A stretch of 64,000 nucleotides of DNA from Melanopsichium pennsylvanicum (GCA_900208305.1 OAPG01000016.1:186001-250000), one strand, 5' to 3'. Positions 32,901 through 42,504 are shown, numbered from the stretch's first letter. Notes: generated by a model from the letters alone, not told the origin. Numbers and translations are program-made.

Positions 32901-33221
32901 AAAGGTATACGTAAACCTTGTTCTTCTTCTTTTACTAAGGATCAAAAGTATGTTAGGACGATTCAAGGAGTTGATAAAGAGAAGAGAAAGGATAGGGGTA
33001 TGGATAGGGTGATCATAAGTGAAAAGAGGGATAAGAAGCAGGATAAATATCAACTTAAAGATTTACCTTATCCTTATACGAGTTTAGCGCAGTATAAGTC
33101 AAGTATGCAACAACCGTTGGGAAAGGAATGGAATACGAGGATCGAAACGCAGAGATTGAATATGCCGAGAGTGATCAAGAAACCAGGAAAGATCATTACT
33201 CCTGTTGTGAGGAAGTTTTGA
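30000..33221 (+). CDS. UTP14: U3 snoRNP / SSU processome protein UTP14
   Basis: A component of the small-subunit processome needed for 18S rRNA maturation; in yeast it activates the helicase Dhr1. The ATG at 30000 gives 1073 aa. Acidic stretches (about 115-260) precede the conserved core. Core motifs are the KSKAYRKIHRKEKERLK block (about 485-500) and ERATLKHKNTSKWAKNIL (about 530-550). NPWLVIDSHG lies near 810, and LPGWGSWTGKGIRKP near 970 is the diagnostic C-terminal box. The protein ends in RDRVIISEKRDKK-like and LPYPYTSLAQYKSSMQQPLGKEWN sequence typical of the family. Codon use changes along the gene, from C-ending codons in the first 2.5 kb to A/T-ending codons in the last 0.6 kb. Confidence 0.95.
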   Translation: MVRQSRATGGAPSTSSGGRSGGRKAASSLSTPFSSSSYGSGAKSRRTARSSNPSSKSSGASGLHDVYDLAQASTSNSNSKRHRRALAGMNSTDYADLPSKAKRNPTTHTRDDQQQKDEDEDSDDQSDAAPIGPKVFDSQDELDAQIEGSDEELDSDEAFGESDQERFDGWTFGRGVKHAKRKSEDSEQEQDQEVDQHEIEDEHDNSRMVDLSRMLDSASESSEEDQEDQNDISDQENDHSSNKLARHIESFAAGTKRPTATNSDLDAGSDAEPSSKRTRRVLSERTEAIPETEFAAAHSGSTLRLEDFMNPLSSNIDFADVRKSTKTLSNPKSSPNTSAPAASKKGGGALSAPLPSVVQDRLDRQGAYSITRDQVQGWQPTINRLRDAEHISFPLQQPAVTKASTSGLVATFNPDGEMEASIAAMLTEGGLTEKQLAQQEDLAMNKLDPEEARARRDELRRMRMLMFRAEQKAKRVSKIKSKAYRKIHRKEKERLKAHMKELGSDAEDFDSEEEMEDRLRVERDRARERATLKHKNTSKWAKNILSSRHGEHNQEARNELDAQLRRGTELRSKIQGRDIGQDSSDDDSSDDSGGEQQDGERAVGDAFDELAALEAKEEAKRIKDEEEFERVGGKKGVYNMKFMKDARERQYSKIRGDVDDFVTEMQGIGAHEQSDSEDAEEDAGQVVIAGKGADADEAGGSSVYVQGNKGRAMYGTTNSTLPKKSVVETQNDDAPNKISQKVRSTPANLVNGTSAGVEIGGNATVTKPRSTTITNAKKSSRSSLSNHAHNADGDDDDDACNPWLVIDSHGQSNKLSRKKNDSSLSANSTSAVAASKSALKISKNASKSSSAIAARKKDEAISIDLDSYLEQQQGPREGQEYESEEVDSDGDAVEPVGVVNELSRKQKKKNMDKRGVVSVLEQRELVASAFAGDDVVSDFLAEKALIEQEDETKVVDTRLPGWGSWTGKGIRKPCSSSFTKDQKYVRTIQGVDKEKRKDRGMDRVIISEKRDKKQDKYQLKDLPYPYTSLAQYKSSMQQPLGKEWNTRIETQRLNMPRVIKKPGKIITPVVRKF

Positions 33222-33895
33222 TACGACGATTTCATATCCGAAAGAAATACACGATTAGAAATTTCAGTAAAAATGGAAACATTATTGTTCTTTTTTTTTT
33301 TTTCTCATTCAATTTTTTTTTGCTACCGAGTTGGTTGTTAACATTATCGTGAATGAAAGCAACTTGAACTTGAAAAAATTTTTGGCTCAAAAGTTACACT
33401 CTCATCTTTCAAATTAATACAGGTACATACTGTAAATAGACTTAAAAATTTACCGTTTTACCGTTTTCGTTTACACTGTATGGTATTTTGTATTTCAGTA
33501 TTATTTAAATTAACATACTCAATCAATTCGAATTATATATCCTTCTTCCTCTCCCTCTCACCCTTATCTCTCTAAAAAAAAAAAAAAAGGTAAAGTCAAT
33601 CAATGATATTATTAAAACAACCCCCAAAAAAAACAAAAAAAAACACACAAATTAATAAACAAAATCTTTCTCATTTCAGACCCAATTTTTTTACTACCCA
33701 CATCATCCTCCCATCTTCCTTGTTTCCAACGGTATCACTAAGCCTCAATTTCACATCATCATCCAAACCAAACCCATCACCACTAACACTAATACCAATA
33801 CTAACACGAATCATAACGATCCAAAACTAGTCATACCATCCAAAACCCACAAATGTCAGAAATTCAATCCTACTAAATTTCCTTCTCGTCCTCCC
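33222..33895. other. AT-rich convergent intergenic region
   Basis: 670 bp between UTP14 and the RhoGAP gene, very AT-rich, with T and A homopolymer runs (33290-33303, 33574-33588) and an ACATACTGTAAATAG site at 33425. No conserved frame was found. Confidence 0.5.
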
Positions 33896-36800
33896 TTAAC
33901 CTCTATTACTACGTTTCACAATCCTAAGCGGCTTAGTACTCCCCTTTCCATCATCACCATCATCATTATGATTACTAACAAAATGACCCTCATCTCCAAC
34001 CATCCCAATTTCACTACGAGATAACTGTGAAATCCCACTCTCACCAACCACCATTGCTGTACAAGAGCCATACTTTTGATTATCATCATTATTCTTATCA
34101 TGACCAGGTTTTGAAAACCAAACCAAACCATTCACACTATCTTGACGACGACTGCTACCACTGAAAAAACTAGCACTTCTACTCGTCGGAGGTCGAGGTC
34201 GATCCAACGCCGACGAAATTGCACCACCCTTCATCCTCCCAATACCCATATCCAAAGTAGGTGTAAGAGACAGCAGATCACCAGCCTTCTTACCCATCTT
34301 TTCTGCCCGATACCCATCCATTTCAACCCCAGCATCACCAGCAACAGCAGTTGCACAAGTGGGAGCCATACCAATAGCCATCGGTGTCTTTGCACCATCT
34401 CTTCCATCATCATGGTTCTCTTGGTCCACCGTTCGTTCAGCTTCTTTCCGAATTCTCGCATAGTATCGCGCAATCGGAGTCTCGCGCTCGTCCCTCTTTC
34501 GAGTTGGACTCGACAAAATTCCATCATTCGTACTACTATCGTCAAGTGCCAACGCATTGAATCGCAACGCAGCGTCTCTTGATCCAAATCTTCGGTGATT
34601 CGATAACGAAGCAGAAGAAGAACAAGTAGAAGGTGCCGGTTTGGGACGAAATTCGGCGAAATGACCAAGAGACGTAGATGGTCGTTCGTATGGTTCGTCT
34701 GCAAGTGATGGAGATGTGGGTTGCACGCGCAATGGTGACGTTGGGCCGGATGCACCAGATGGTCCGGCAAACGCGGGCAAATTGAGAGAGGCAGTATCGG
34801 ACGCCAATCGGTTCGGCTCATGTTTGGGCTGTGGAGCAGGAGCAGAAGCAGCGGTCTTGGTGGTGGGTGAGGAGAGCAGAGCGCCCAACCCCATGGATGA
34901 AGCACGCTTACGTACCATCACGGGCAACCGACTGGCTGGAGAACTGAGTCTTTCCGGTTTTGCTGGTTTGGGTGGTGGCGTCTTCCGCTTGGCTTCTTGC
35001 ACTCCACTTGGCAAAGACGTCAAGGTTGGTGAAGCGATCATGTCCTCACTTGGCGCAGGACCCACGAACACTACCTCCCGATGTCGTACAAGCACTTGCA
35101 ACAGCGGCAAGGAGATGCTCACCGTCGGAGCAAGCACCAGTGTAAGATTGCTGATCGGCATCTTTGTCCTCACCACCACTTCCGGCTCAGCCAGAAGTCC
35201 CAAGTGATGCGTCAACTCGCGAAGCAGATACCAGTTGTACACTGGCAGTTGACGCACGAGCGGGGTCAATTCCTGCGCCACTTTGTCAGCTGACATGTGC
35301 GCCGTGCGTGCATCCGTCGCTTTGCCTCCGCTTCCACCTGCTGCTTCTGTGGGCCGAGTTTCGGTGTCAGCAAGCAACCGCGCCACCACTTGATCAAGCG
35401 CCTTGCTCTGCACAAGTGGGATCGGTGTCTCTGGAAGTTCTCTGAGATAGCTCTTGAGCAAACTGCAAACCGAGTTGATGTCGAGGTCGGCAGGATTGAT
35501 CTCATCGAGTCGAAGATCGTTGTGCGGATCGGAAAAGTGTGCACGCAACTTGGATGTGTGACTGCTACGCCCGCTGACTCGATAAATGCCTTCTTCGGAT
35601 GGACCCCACTTCTCCAAGCTCTCGATGCAACGCACAACGATGCGAGGCAAAAACAGGTGGCGCGCTTCTTCACGACTCAGCGGCTCGCCAGCTACGGTGC
35701 CAGCAACCGATGAACGAGGGGTGACGCCAGGCGACTCGAGGAAATTGGCGCTAAATTCTTTGCCCAGATCAGGAACGCCGAGGTGCTCATCGTTGTGGTG
35801 CGGCATCTCATCGGCGCCAATGCTGGACAGGCGAGTTCGTAAAACGGTATCTTTGAGCGGTGCTCCAAATACACTCCCTGCAGTGCTACGGGCAAGATCA
35901 GGTCCGTCTAGCAGCTTGAGCCATAATCGTGTTGGCTCATTTTCAGCCGCAGCCACCGAAGACGAGTAGATGCTGCCAGCGCCGTTCCGATAGCTCGGTG
36001 CATATGTACCACTACGCCCCGAAGCAGTCGCACTGTGGGAGCTTTGAAGTGTTTTCATAAAGTCCCAGCCTTTTTTGCCCATTGCAGCACCCAATTGACC
36101 CACATGTCCGAGCGCGCCCACCACTCCACCACCACTCCCGCCGCCAGACGTGTTCCGCCACATCGCTGTAGCTGCTTGCCCGGAATAGGCAGTAGAGCTT
36201 CCACCGCTGTTGCCGTTAACCCCACGAGACGCACCGAGTCTGCGCGGAGGAGGCATTGGCGTGCCTGCAGACGCTCGCAAAGCTTCTGCATCGAGTCGAG
36301 CTTCGGTAACCGCTTCTTGCGACCGCGAGTGCGATACACATCCGTACAAGTCGTTGCCGAACAGGCCGGCACTGCCCGGAGGACTCAGCATGTCGCGCGA
36401 GATTCCGTTGCGGTTCGAGTCATACCTCGGATCGAATTGGGCAGAAGTGGGTGCCGAGATAGACTGGCAGATTGAGTTGGTTGCCGATTTAGGGATCAGA
36501 CTCGGTTCCGGCTTGGAAGGCTTGGGCGGAGGCACACCATCGGTCGACGTAGCATGATAAGCATTGCTCGCAGAGGACGATGGAAGTAGACAAGTAGTAG
36601 CTGATGAATCACCGCCGTTGAAGACGTGTGCCAGCCCGTTTTGGGCAGTGTAGCCGGCACCGACGCTACCAGATGCATGTCCAACCGTTGCGGAATGCTT
36701 GTTGAGGAATGGAGACGCTGACGATCCGGGGCCAGGCTTGAGGTATCCGGGCGCAGAGAGTCCACCTGACAGAGATTGTTGCGCGAGCTGTTGCTGCTGA

Positions 36801-38356
36801 GGATGAGTTTGTGGTTGTAATGGTTGGGTGCTTTGAGGGGGGAAGAGGAACGTCTTGTTGCTGCTCACATGCTCATTGGAACAAGACTGGGCAGTCGAAG
36901 GGCGCGAGGAACCACCCACATTGTTTAGCTTGGTTCCATTGCGTCGAAGCTTGGCGAACGAGAACGAATGCTTGCTACCGCTGCTGAGACTGCCGGTGCT
37001 ACTATTGTGTAGCGAAGAGGCATCTTCGTTGTAAGTGGTCGACTGAGGAAAGTAGTCTGTCGAACTGCTGGATGAGATGGACAGACTGCCGCTGCTGGAA
37101 GTGTTGTGTGTATGCGAAAGCGCGCGTTGCCTCGACACGGATGCAGAAGGCGGATCCACGAGCTGTTCTAGCAGAGGACTCGGCTGCTTGCTCGTAATGG
37201 GCGAATCAATCAACTCGAGAAAATCTGGGTGATCGGCGCCATACAGGCGCGGTGGCATTGTGGGTGCCGACGCTTGCTCATCAACATAGGGAATTGACAG
37301 ACTCGAAAGGTGTTTGGAGCTGTGCGAGGTGGTTGTTGTTGCGTGGTCACGGCGGCGGATGATGTGAATGCCAGCAGCGATCATCTCTTCCTCGGACAAG
37401 AAAGTCTCGACGACAGGCCGAGGCGACCGCAAGTGCGCAGGCGGTTGGTGACCTCTTTCGAGGTTGTCGGACGCCACAGACGTGCTGGTTGTGGCGACAT
37501 TGAGCGGGAAAAGCTTGGCGATCTCCGAGTCCGGATGCTCTGCGTGGCGGTTGTAGGGGTTTTCCAGCTGGATGGTCTTTTGCTGAGCCTGGTACCACGC
37601 CTGTTTGTGCTGCTTGGATTGATAGGCTGAAAAAGGGGGCAGATAGACGGCGGAGGATGTGGGAGCTATATCGTGATTGATGGAGTAGATGCTCTCGGAG
37701 AGAGATGGCGAGGGAGAGGCAGGACGGAGCATTGGCTGAGGTGTTGCAGCACGCGGTGAATGCGTGACTGGAGATGCAAAATCGAGGTCGGAACCGGAAA
37801 GCGATGCGCTCTTGCGATGACGACGTCGCGAATGAGTGGAAGGAGGTAAGCTGAGATTATCTTTGGAGCGCAAGCCGAGACCTGTGGAGAGAATGGAGAT
37901 GCTAGATGACTTTGTGCGTTTGGGGCGCTGAAAGATGGGCTTTGTAGATGGCGAGGGTAAGGGAGGTGGAGCGGAGCGTGGAGTGTGTAGTGGGGCAGGC
38001 GAAGCTGGGCGACGATTGATAGGATCAGGAGAAATTGGGGAATTGCAAGTTTGTTGTTGCAAGGCAAAGGATTGAGCCGCATCTGGGGCAGGAGGAGCGG
38101 TAGAAATGTTGAGCGAATTGGAGGAAGATGAGCGTCGGAAGCGACGAAAGGGATCGGGGGACTTGCGACCTGAAGAAAAGAGGCGTGGTCGAGTCGACTC
38201 GCGGTGTGATGGAGAGGAAGGATGGGCGTGTGGTGTAGAAGAAGCATCTAGGCTAGTGGTGCTGGTGTTACTGCTGCTAGTAGGGATGTGGGCAACCTTA
38301 TTGTAGCCGGCAGCAGTGCTCACACCGGGAGAAGAGTAGGAGTGAGTGAAGGGCAT
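33896..38356 (-). CDS. Large RhoGAP-domain protein
   Basis: This 1486 aa protein is encoded in one exon; the ATG at 38356 opens MPFTHSYSSPGVSTAAGYNK. The first 850 residues are Ser/Pro-rich and probably disordered. A RhoGAP domain lies at about 895-1115. LPRIVVRCIESLEKWGPSEEGIYRVSG carries the arginine finger at Arg926. NSVCSLLKSYLRELPETPIPL and a helix ending NLTLVLAPTVSISLPLLQVL complete it. RhoGAP domains speed up GTP hydrolysis by Rho/Rac/Cdc42. An insert of about 25 Gly/Ala/Thr residues splits the domain after the LRELPETPIP helix. The remaining 370 residues are low-complexity with polybasic patches. No BAR, PH, LIM or FCH domain was recognised, so the orthologue among fungal RhoGAPs is not assigned. 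Confidence 0.87.
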   Translation of the reverse strand: MPFTHSYSSPGVSTAAGYNKVAHIPTSSSNTSTTSLDASSTPHAHPSSPSHRESTRPRLFSSGRKSPDPFRRFRRSSSSNSLNISTAPPAPDAAQSFALQQQTCNSPISPDPINRRPASPAPLHTPRSAPPPLPSPSTKPIFQRPKRTKSSSISILSTGLGLRSKDNLSLPPSTHSRRRHRKSASLSGSDLDFASPVTHSPRAATPQPMLRPASPSPSLSESIYSINHDIAPTSSAVYLPPFSAYQSKQHKQAWYQAQQKTIQLENPYNRHAEHPDSEIAKLFPLNVATTSTSVASDNLERGHQPPAHLRSPRPVVETFLSEEEMIAAGIHIIRRRDHATTTTSHSSKHLSSLSIPYVDEQASAPTMPPRLYGADHPDFLELIDSPITSKQPSPLLEQLVDPPSASVSRQRALSHTHNTSSSGSLSISSSSSTDYFPQSTTYNEDASSLHNSSTGSLSSGSKHSFSFAKLRRNGTKLNNVGGSSRPSTAQSCSNEHVSSNKTFLFPPQSTQPLQPQTHPQQQQLAQQSLSGGLSAPGYLKPGPGSSASPFLNKHSATVGHASGSVGAGYTAQNGLAHVFNGGDSSATTCLLPSSSASNAYHATSTDGVPPPKPSKPEPSLIPKSATNSICQSISAPTSAQFDPRYDSNRNGISRDMLSPPGSAGLFGNDLYGCVSHSRSQEAVTEARLDAEALRASAGTPMPPPRRLGASRGVNGNSGGSSTAYSGQAATAMWRNTSGGGSGGGVVGALGHVGQLGAAMGKKGWDFMKTLQSSHSATASGRSGTYAPSYRNGAGSIYSSSVAAAENEPTRLWLKLLDGPDLARSTAGSVFGAPLKDTVLRTRLSSIGADEMPHHNDEHLGVPDLGKEFSANFLESPGVTPRSSVAGTVAGEPLSREEARHLFLPRIVVRCIESLEKWGPSEEGIYRVSGRSSHTSKLRAHFSDPHNDLRLDEINPADLDINSVCSLLKSYLRELPETPIPLVQSKALDQVVARLLADTETRPTEAAGGSGGKATDARTAHMSADKVAQELTPLVRQLPVYNWYLLRELTHHLGLLAEPEVVVRTKMPISNLTLVLAPTVSISLPLLQVLVRHREVVFVGPAPSEDMIASPTLTSLPSGVQEAKRKTPPPKPAKPERLSSPASRLPVMVRKRASSMGLGALLSSPTTKTAASAPAPQPKHEPNRLASDTASLNLPAFAGPSGASGPTSPLRVQPTSPSLADEPYERPSTSLGHFAEFRPKPAPSTCSSSASLSNHRRFGSRDAALRFNALALDDSSTNDGILSSPTRKRDERETPIARYYARIRKEAERTVDQENHDDGRDGAKTPMAIGMAPTCATAVAGDAGVEMDGYRAEKMGKKAGDLLSLTPTLDMGIGRMKGGAISSALDRPRPPTSRSASFFSGSSRRQDSVNGLVWFSKPGHDKNNDDNQKYGSCTAMVVGESGISQLSRSEIGMVGDEGHFVSNHNDDGDDGKGSTKPLRIVKRSNRG

Positions 38357-39853
38357 GATAGGGAGCCTAGCGAGACACAATGGCTAAGGCGCAGCGATCT
38401 GTGCGCTATGAGTGGGTTTAAAAGAAAGAAAGTGTGCGAACGAAGCGATTGAAGCAGTCGCGGCAAGACCCGTCAAAGCACACAATGGGCTAGCAGCGTA
38501 CTTGGAAGACGAGTGAAACCAACATGGAGGAGGTGGGATTTCGAAACACTTTGGAGTGCAATGGATGAGGAGGTTGGCGTGAGATGAAGCTAAGGGGAAA
38601 AGACGATGGCAAATTTTCATGTAGATCTGAACGCTGGATGAAAGATGAAAAGACGAAAGAATGAAAGAAGAAGGGTGAATAGACGTCACGAGGGAAGCGA
38701 CCTGCGCGAACCGAAACCTGGATCCGAATGTAGTTGAGTAGAACGCAAGTTTAATTGAGCAAAAGGAAGGGAGAGGGTGCAAGATGGGCGATGATGGTGT
38801 TGATGATGAGATGGTGAATGTTATCGATTCGATCTCTTTGCAGTATTGGACAAGTTATTGAGGTGAGTGAACAGGGTCGTCTTTGCACACAATGCTAAAG
38901 TGTGACTTTGTGTAGAGAGAGAGAGAGAGAGAGAGTGAGAGATTGAGAGAGTGAGAAAGTGAGAAAGTGAGAAAGTGCGCGAGTAGAATAGTAAGAGTGT
39001 GTGTGAAATGTGACTGTAGTACATACACAATTCGTAATAGCACAGCACAGAGTAACAATGCGAGCCAAACTGTGCAAGGTATTTGTGTCTGTGTCTGTGT
39101 CTGTGTCTGTGTCTGTGTCTGTGTCTGTGTCTGTGTCTGTGTCTGTGTCTGTGTCTGTGTCTGTGTCTGTGTCTGTGTCTGTGTCTGTGTCTGTGTCTGT
39201 GTCTGTGTCTGTGTCTGTGTCTGTGTCTGTGTCTGTGTCTGTGTCTGTGTCTGTCTGTGTGTCTGCCCTGCTTTGCCTCGTCCCGACACAATTTTTGTCG
39301 TCAGGCGTACCACAACGCCCTCCTCTGCTTGACCACTTTGCAACAAATAAACCATGATCAACCTTGTGCATTCCAACACGCTCAAACAAACGCAATCATA
39401 CCGTCAATAACAATTCATTCTACTAATTGTGCAAAAGTGGCTCATCCTGTCAACACCTTATAAGAACAAAACAACATACCCATGATGGCATCAAACCTAG
39501 CAAGATTACGGTGTGGAACCTGTGCAAAGTTGCAAATAAAGGTCAGCAGCAAAACATTGTACCTGTAAATTAAATTTTATTGTACATTTTTAAATTGACT
39601 GTTTACAGCGAGTAACTTAGGCGAAAATGGATCGCATGCGCATCCCTTATTTTCTAAACTTAAAAAAAATTGTAATAAAATTGTCAACCGTCTCTCGCAA
39701 AAGAAAGACAGAGAGACAAGACAAAAAATAATTATCAATCCATAAATAAGAATGTCCCATGATCAATTTTGATTCTATTCATATCGAATCGATCCCAAAA
39801 CTACCATCGACATCTCGTCAATATAATACTATATCATCTTATCGTGATTGATT
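38357..39853. other. Intergenic region with hexanucleotide microsatellite
   Basis: 1.5 kb upstream of the RhoGAP gene and downstream of the secreted-protein gene. It contains a GA run at about 38917-38936, the long GTGTCT array at 39084-39254 and AT-rich DNA at 39540-39850. Open frames crossing the array in all phases are a consequence of the 6-bp period and are not genes. Confidence 0.7.
39084..39254 (+). repeat. (GTGTCT)n microsatellite, about 28 copies
   Basis: Perfect 6-bp units run for about 170 bp, ending in a slightly degenerate CTGTCTGTGTGTCTG. The motif is read as GTGTCT on + and AGACAC on -. Its length and purity suggest a recently expanded, probably length-polymorphic locus. Confidence 0.97.
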
Positions 39854-42262
39854 TCATGTGAGAAAAACATCAGAAGCAATACAACCAACATTACCCCAAT
39901 AATCCCTCGCCCTAACAACAAGTCTGTACTTGCCCCTTCCACCTTCCTCCCCTTGCTGATCTATAATGGTTTGAACATTCAACGCACCACTTAGTTTCGG
40001 TTCACCTCGAATCGTTCTCGAAGCTGAATAATACAACCTCTTTTCCTTTTCATCAAATTGACTCGTAATCTTTTCAGGGAAAAACCTACCATGCGAAAAC
40101 GCAGCCATATAGTGTGAAAACAGCTTACTTCTCCATCCATACCCTCCAACTTGCACTGTTTCATCCTCCAACACTTTGTTCACTGTACTATTCCCATTCG
40201 AGTTCGTTTTCAAATTTCTCCAACAAGACCAACATGAAGATTCGCAACTTGAAGATTCGCAATTTGAAGTACGAGACCAATTGTTAGGCAATTTGGAATG
40301 TTCAAAAACCGTTCTCCACCAATTCTTATTCTCTTTCCTTATTCCACTAGGATCCGCATCTCCACCCAGATCACACTCCATCCCCCTCTGAGGCTCCCTA
40401 TCACCATCTCTCTTCTTTCTCACTCCCAATTCCAAAGCGTAAATCGCTAAATTTTCCATCCCATCCTCCGCATCTCCAGGTGTCTGTTGAAAATATTCAA
40501 ATCCAACAATGATCTCGGTTGGTCCTTGCAATGTGGGGGTCCAAAAGTCGTTGCTGGTAGCATATGCATTCGGTGGTGTGTTGAGTGGATCTGTACTAGG
40601 TTTGGCAAAGTAGATCAGCGTTGGTGATCCATAGGGTGTGATGGTAGAGCGGTAATTGTTACCTTGGGTCAAGACGTGAAGCGGATGGAAGTATTGCCAT
40701 CCATTCTCGTCGGGAGATTTCCACTCTGTCCAAGTGGGATGCGGACGCGATACTCGCACTTGAAGCGTACGGTAACGATGAGGGTAGTACGAAATTTGAC
40801 GATCAGGTTTGCTAGTTGCGTGATCCGCAGGAGGCTCAGTGCAAGGTGGTTCAATAGATAAGCCTTCACGAAGTGCATGGCCGAGAACATCACCTCGAAG
40901 CACAGTGTCACCTTCTCGCACATTGATGGTGGACGAATCGATGCCAAAGATCTGATACACGATCGACCATTCGTCACGGATCATGAGGCAAAAATTGGGC
41001 TCGTCGTTATCTCGTGCAGCAGGACCATAGATTGGCGGTCTGCGAAACGTATGATCCCTTGCCCAAACAATTTGACCAGAGACGGGAGCAAACACTTGTT
41101 CTGGTGGTAGTATCATGTTTGTCTTGAGCCTGTCGTATACATGACCGTCCGAATCGTGTTCTTTATCGTTATCGTCATCATCATCGCCGCCGTCGTCGTC
41201 GTCGTCATCGTCATCGTCACGTGGATTGGTGATGCTCATGGGAATCTTGATCTGCACACCCAACGTCCAAGCACTCTGATCGACGTAGACGCCAAAATTG
41301 CGATCATTGACGAACCTCGAAGATTTGGGAATGAATGGGTTTTCCATAGCGCCCGCAATCCTATTGACGTCGTTTGAATGCCATGTTCGATCTTGCTGAC
41401 CTGGTCGCCTATTTCTGGCATTTCCTGCTAGTGGCCACGACGCGCGCGATTCTGACAAGTGCAGATGGCCTATCCAGAACTGATTTTGCTCTTTGTTTTT
41501 GTCTGGGTTAAAGAAAGGTGTGGAATCGGGTGAGCCAATCTTGTCTAGAGTGACGGTGACAACCAAGCTCTGGAGCACCTCTTGAGAGGATTGGTTGCGA
41601 ATAGAATCGACAGAGCGCCAATACTGAAGCCAGTCTGGACAGGAGCGGTCATCAATGTGAAATCTGCCGTCCGGGGTGATTGATTGGGGATTTGCCTCGC
41701 ATTCGAGCGAGTCGGTTTGCTCATACAACCACTTTGCACTTGGAAGCTTTGGGTGTGGGGGAGGTTTGGAAGAATGGGTAGGTGGAGTGAGATGTAGATC
41801 GTCATGCTCGCAAGCCTCGATGCCACCCAAGTCATGGCCGCAATGGAGCATGACCTGATCCCTGGTTCTAAGTCTGACCGGACCGAGAGAAGCTTTGACT
41901 GATGCAGCACTGTAGACGGTTGGGTCAAAGTGAAGAACAAGAGGTTGCGATTGGAATGGATCTGTGTGGTTGGAATGGTGTGGATGATGGATGAGGCCTG
42001 GAAGGTGTGGTTGGTTGATGTACAGGCCCGAGTGAGAAAGACGAAGCGAGGGGACGGGAGCTGGATCGTCGTCTTCCACGAAAGGCGCGGTTGCGTACAA
42101 TTCGAGAGCTTGATCATATGAGAGTTGATCAGAGGAAGACGATGTGGGTGTTGATGACGAGGCGGGATAAGAGAAAGGGATTTGGCGATGTGGACGATGA
42201 GAGCCTGCAAGGCATATGGTTGTTTGAAAGAGAAGGAGAACAAGTGCTGTGCATTTGATCAT
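39854..42262 (-). CDS. Secreted protein with degenerate M23-peptidase-like domain
   Basis: No exact family was recognised. The 802 aa protein begins with a clear signal peptide (MIKCTALVLLLFQTTICLAG) and has no later membrane helix, so it is probably extracellular. Residues about 385-460 read VFAPVSGQIVWAR ... FCLMIRDEWSIVYQIFGIDS ... VREGDTVLRGDVLGHA. This is the strand pattern of lysostaphin-like M23 metallopeptidases and lipoyl-type beta sandwiches. The zinc ligands expected in M23 (HxxxD and HxH) are not visible in that block, so catalysis there is unlikely. A nine-Asp run plus DDDDD near residue 350-365 sits on a GTC/ATC-type microsatellite. A Cys-rich cluster (CESSSCESSCWSCW) lies near residue 675. 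The C-terminal 100 residues look like a beta domain. It could be a carbohydrate- or wall-binding protein; function is unknown. Confidence 0.68.
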   Translation of the reverse strand: MIKCTALVLLLFQTTICLAGSHRPHRQIPFSYPASSSTPTSSSSDQLSYDQALELYATAPFVEDDDPAPVPSLRLSHSGLYINQPHLPGLIHHPHHSNHTDPFQSQPLVLHFDPTVYSAASVKASLGPVRLRTRDQVMLHCGHDLGGIEACEHDDLHLTPPTHSSKPPPHPKLPSAKWLYEQTDSLECEANPQSITPDGRFHIDDRSCPDWLQYWRSVDSIRNQSSQEVLQSLVVTVTLDKIGSPDSTPFFNPDKNKEQNQFWIGHLHLSESRASWPLAGNARNRRPGQQDRTWHSNDVNRIAGAMENPFIPKSSRFVNDRNFGVYVDQSAWTLGVQIKIPMSITNPRDDDDDDDDDGGDDDDDNDKEHDSDGHVYDRLKTNMILPPEQVFAPVSGQIVWARDHTFRRPPIYGPAARDNDEPNFCLMIRDEWSIVYQIFGIDSSTINVREGDTVLRGDVLGHALREGLSIEPPCTEPPADHATSKPDRQISYYPHRYRTLQVRVSRPHPTWTEWKSPDENGWQYFHPLHVLTQGNNYRSTITPYGSPTLIYFAKPSTDPLNTPPNAYATSNDFWTPTLQGPTEIIVGFEYFQQTPGDAEDGMENLAIYALELGVRKKRDGDREPQRGMECDLGGDADPSGIRKENKNWWRTVFEHSKLPNNWSRTSNCESSSCESSCWSCWRNLKTNSNGNSTVNKVLEDETVQVGGYGWRSKLFSHYMAAFSHGRFFPEKITSQFDEKEKRLYYSASRTIRGEPKLSGALNVQTIIDQQGEEGGRGKYRLVVRARDYWGNVGCIASDVFLT

Positions 42263-42456
42263 ATTTGCAACTGGGGATTGGAAGAAGCGGTTGGATGAGG
42301 AGGTTGCACTGCGCTTGTGGTATTACACCACCCACACAAAGTGGTAGAGGTTGGTGAGTTGTTGCTTGACAAGACTTTCGGCAGCGTGCATGGGTGATTT
42401 GGACTGGCTAGAGAAGGATGAGGAGTGTGTTTTGTTGGAGTGAAGTTGGTGGATTG

Positions 42457-42504
<48 letters not shown>

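Noticed and set aside
38855..39395. Thr-Asp, Gln-Thr, Arg-His, Val-Ser, Cys-Leu and Cys-Val repeat proteins
   Set aside because: All six frames across the hexanucleotide array are open because the period is six; none has a conserved start or flanking domain.
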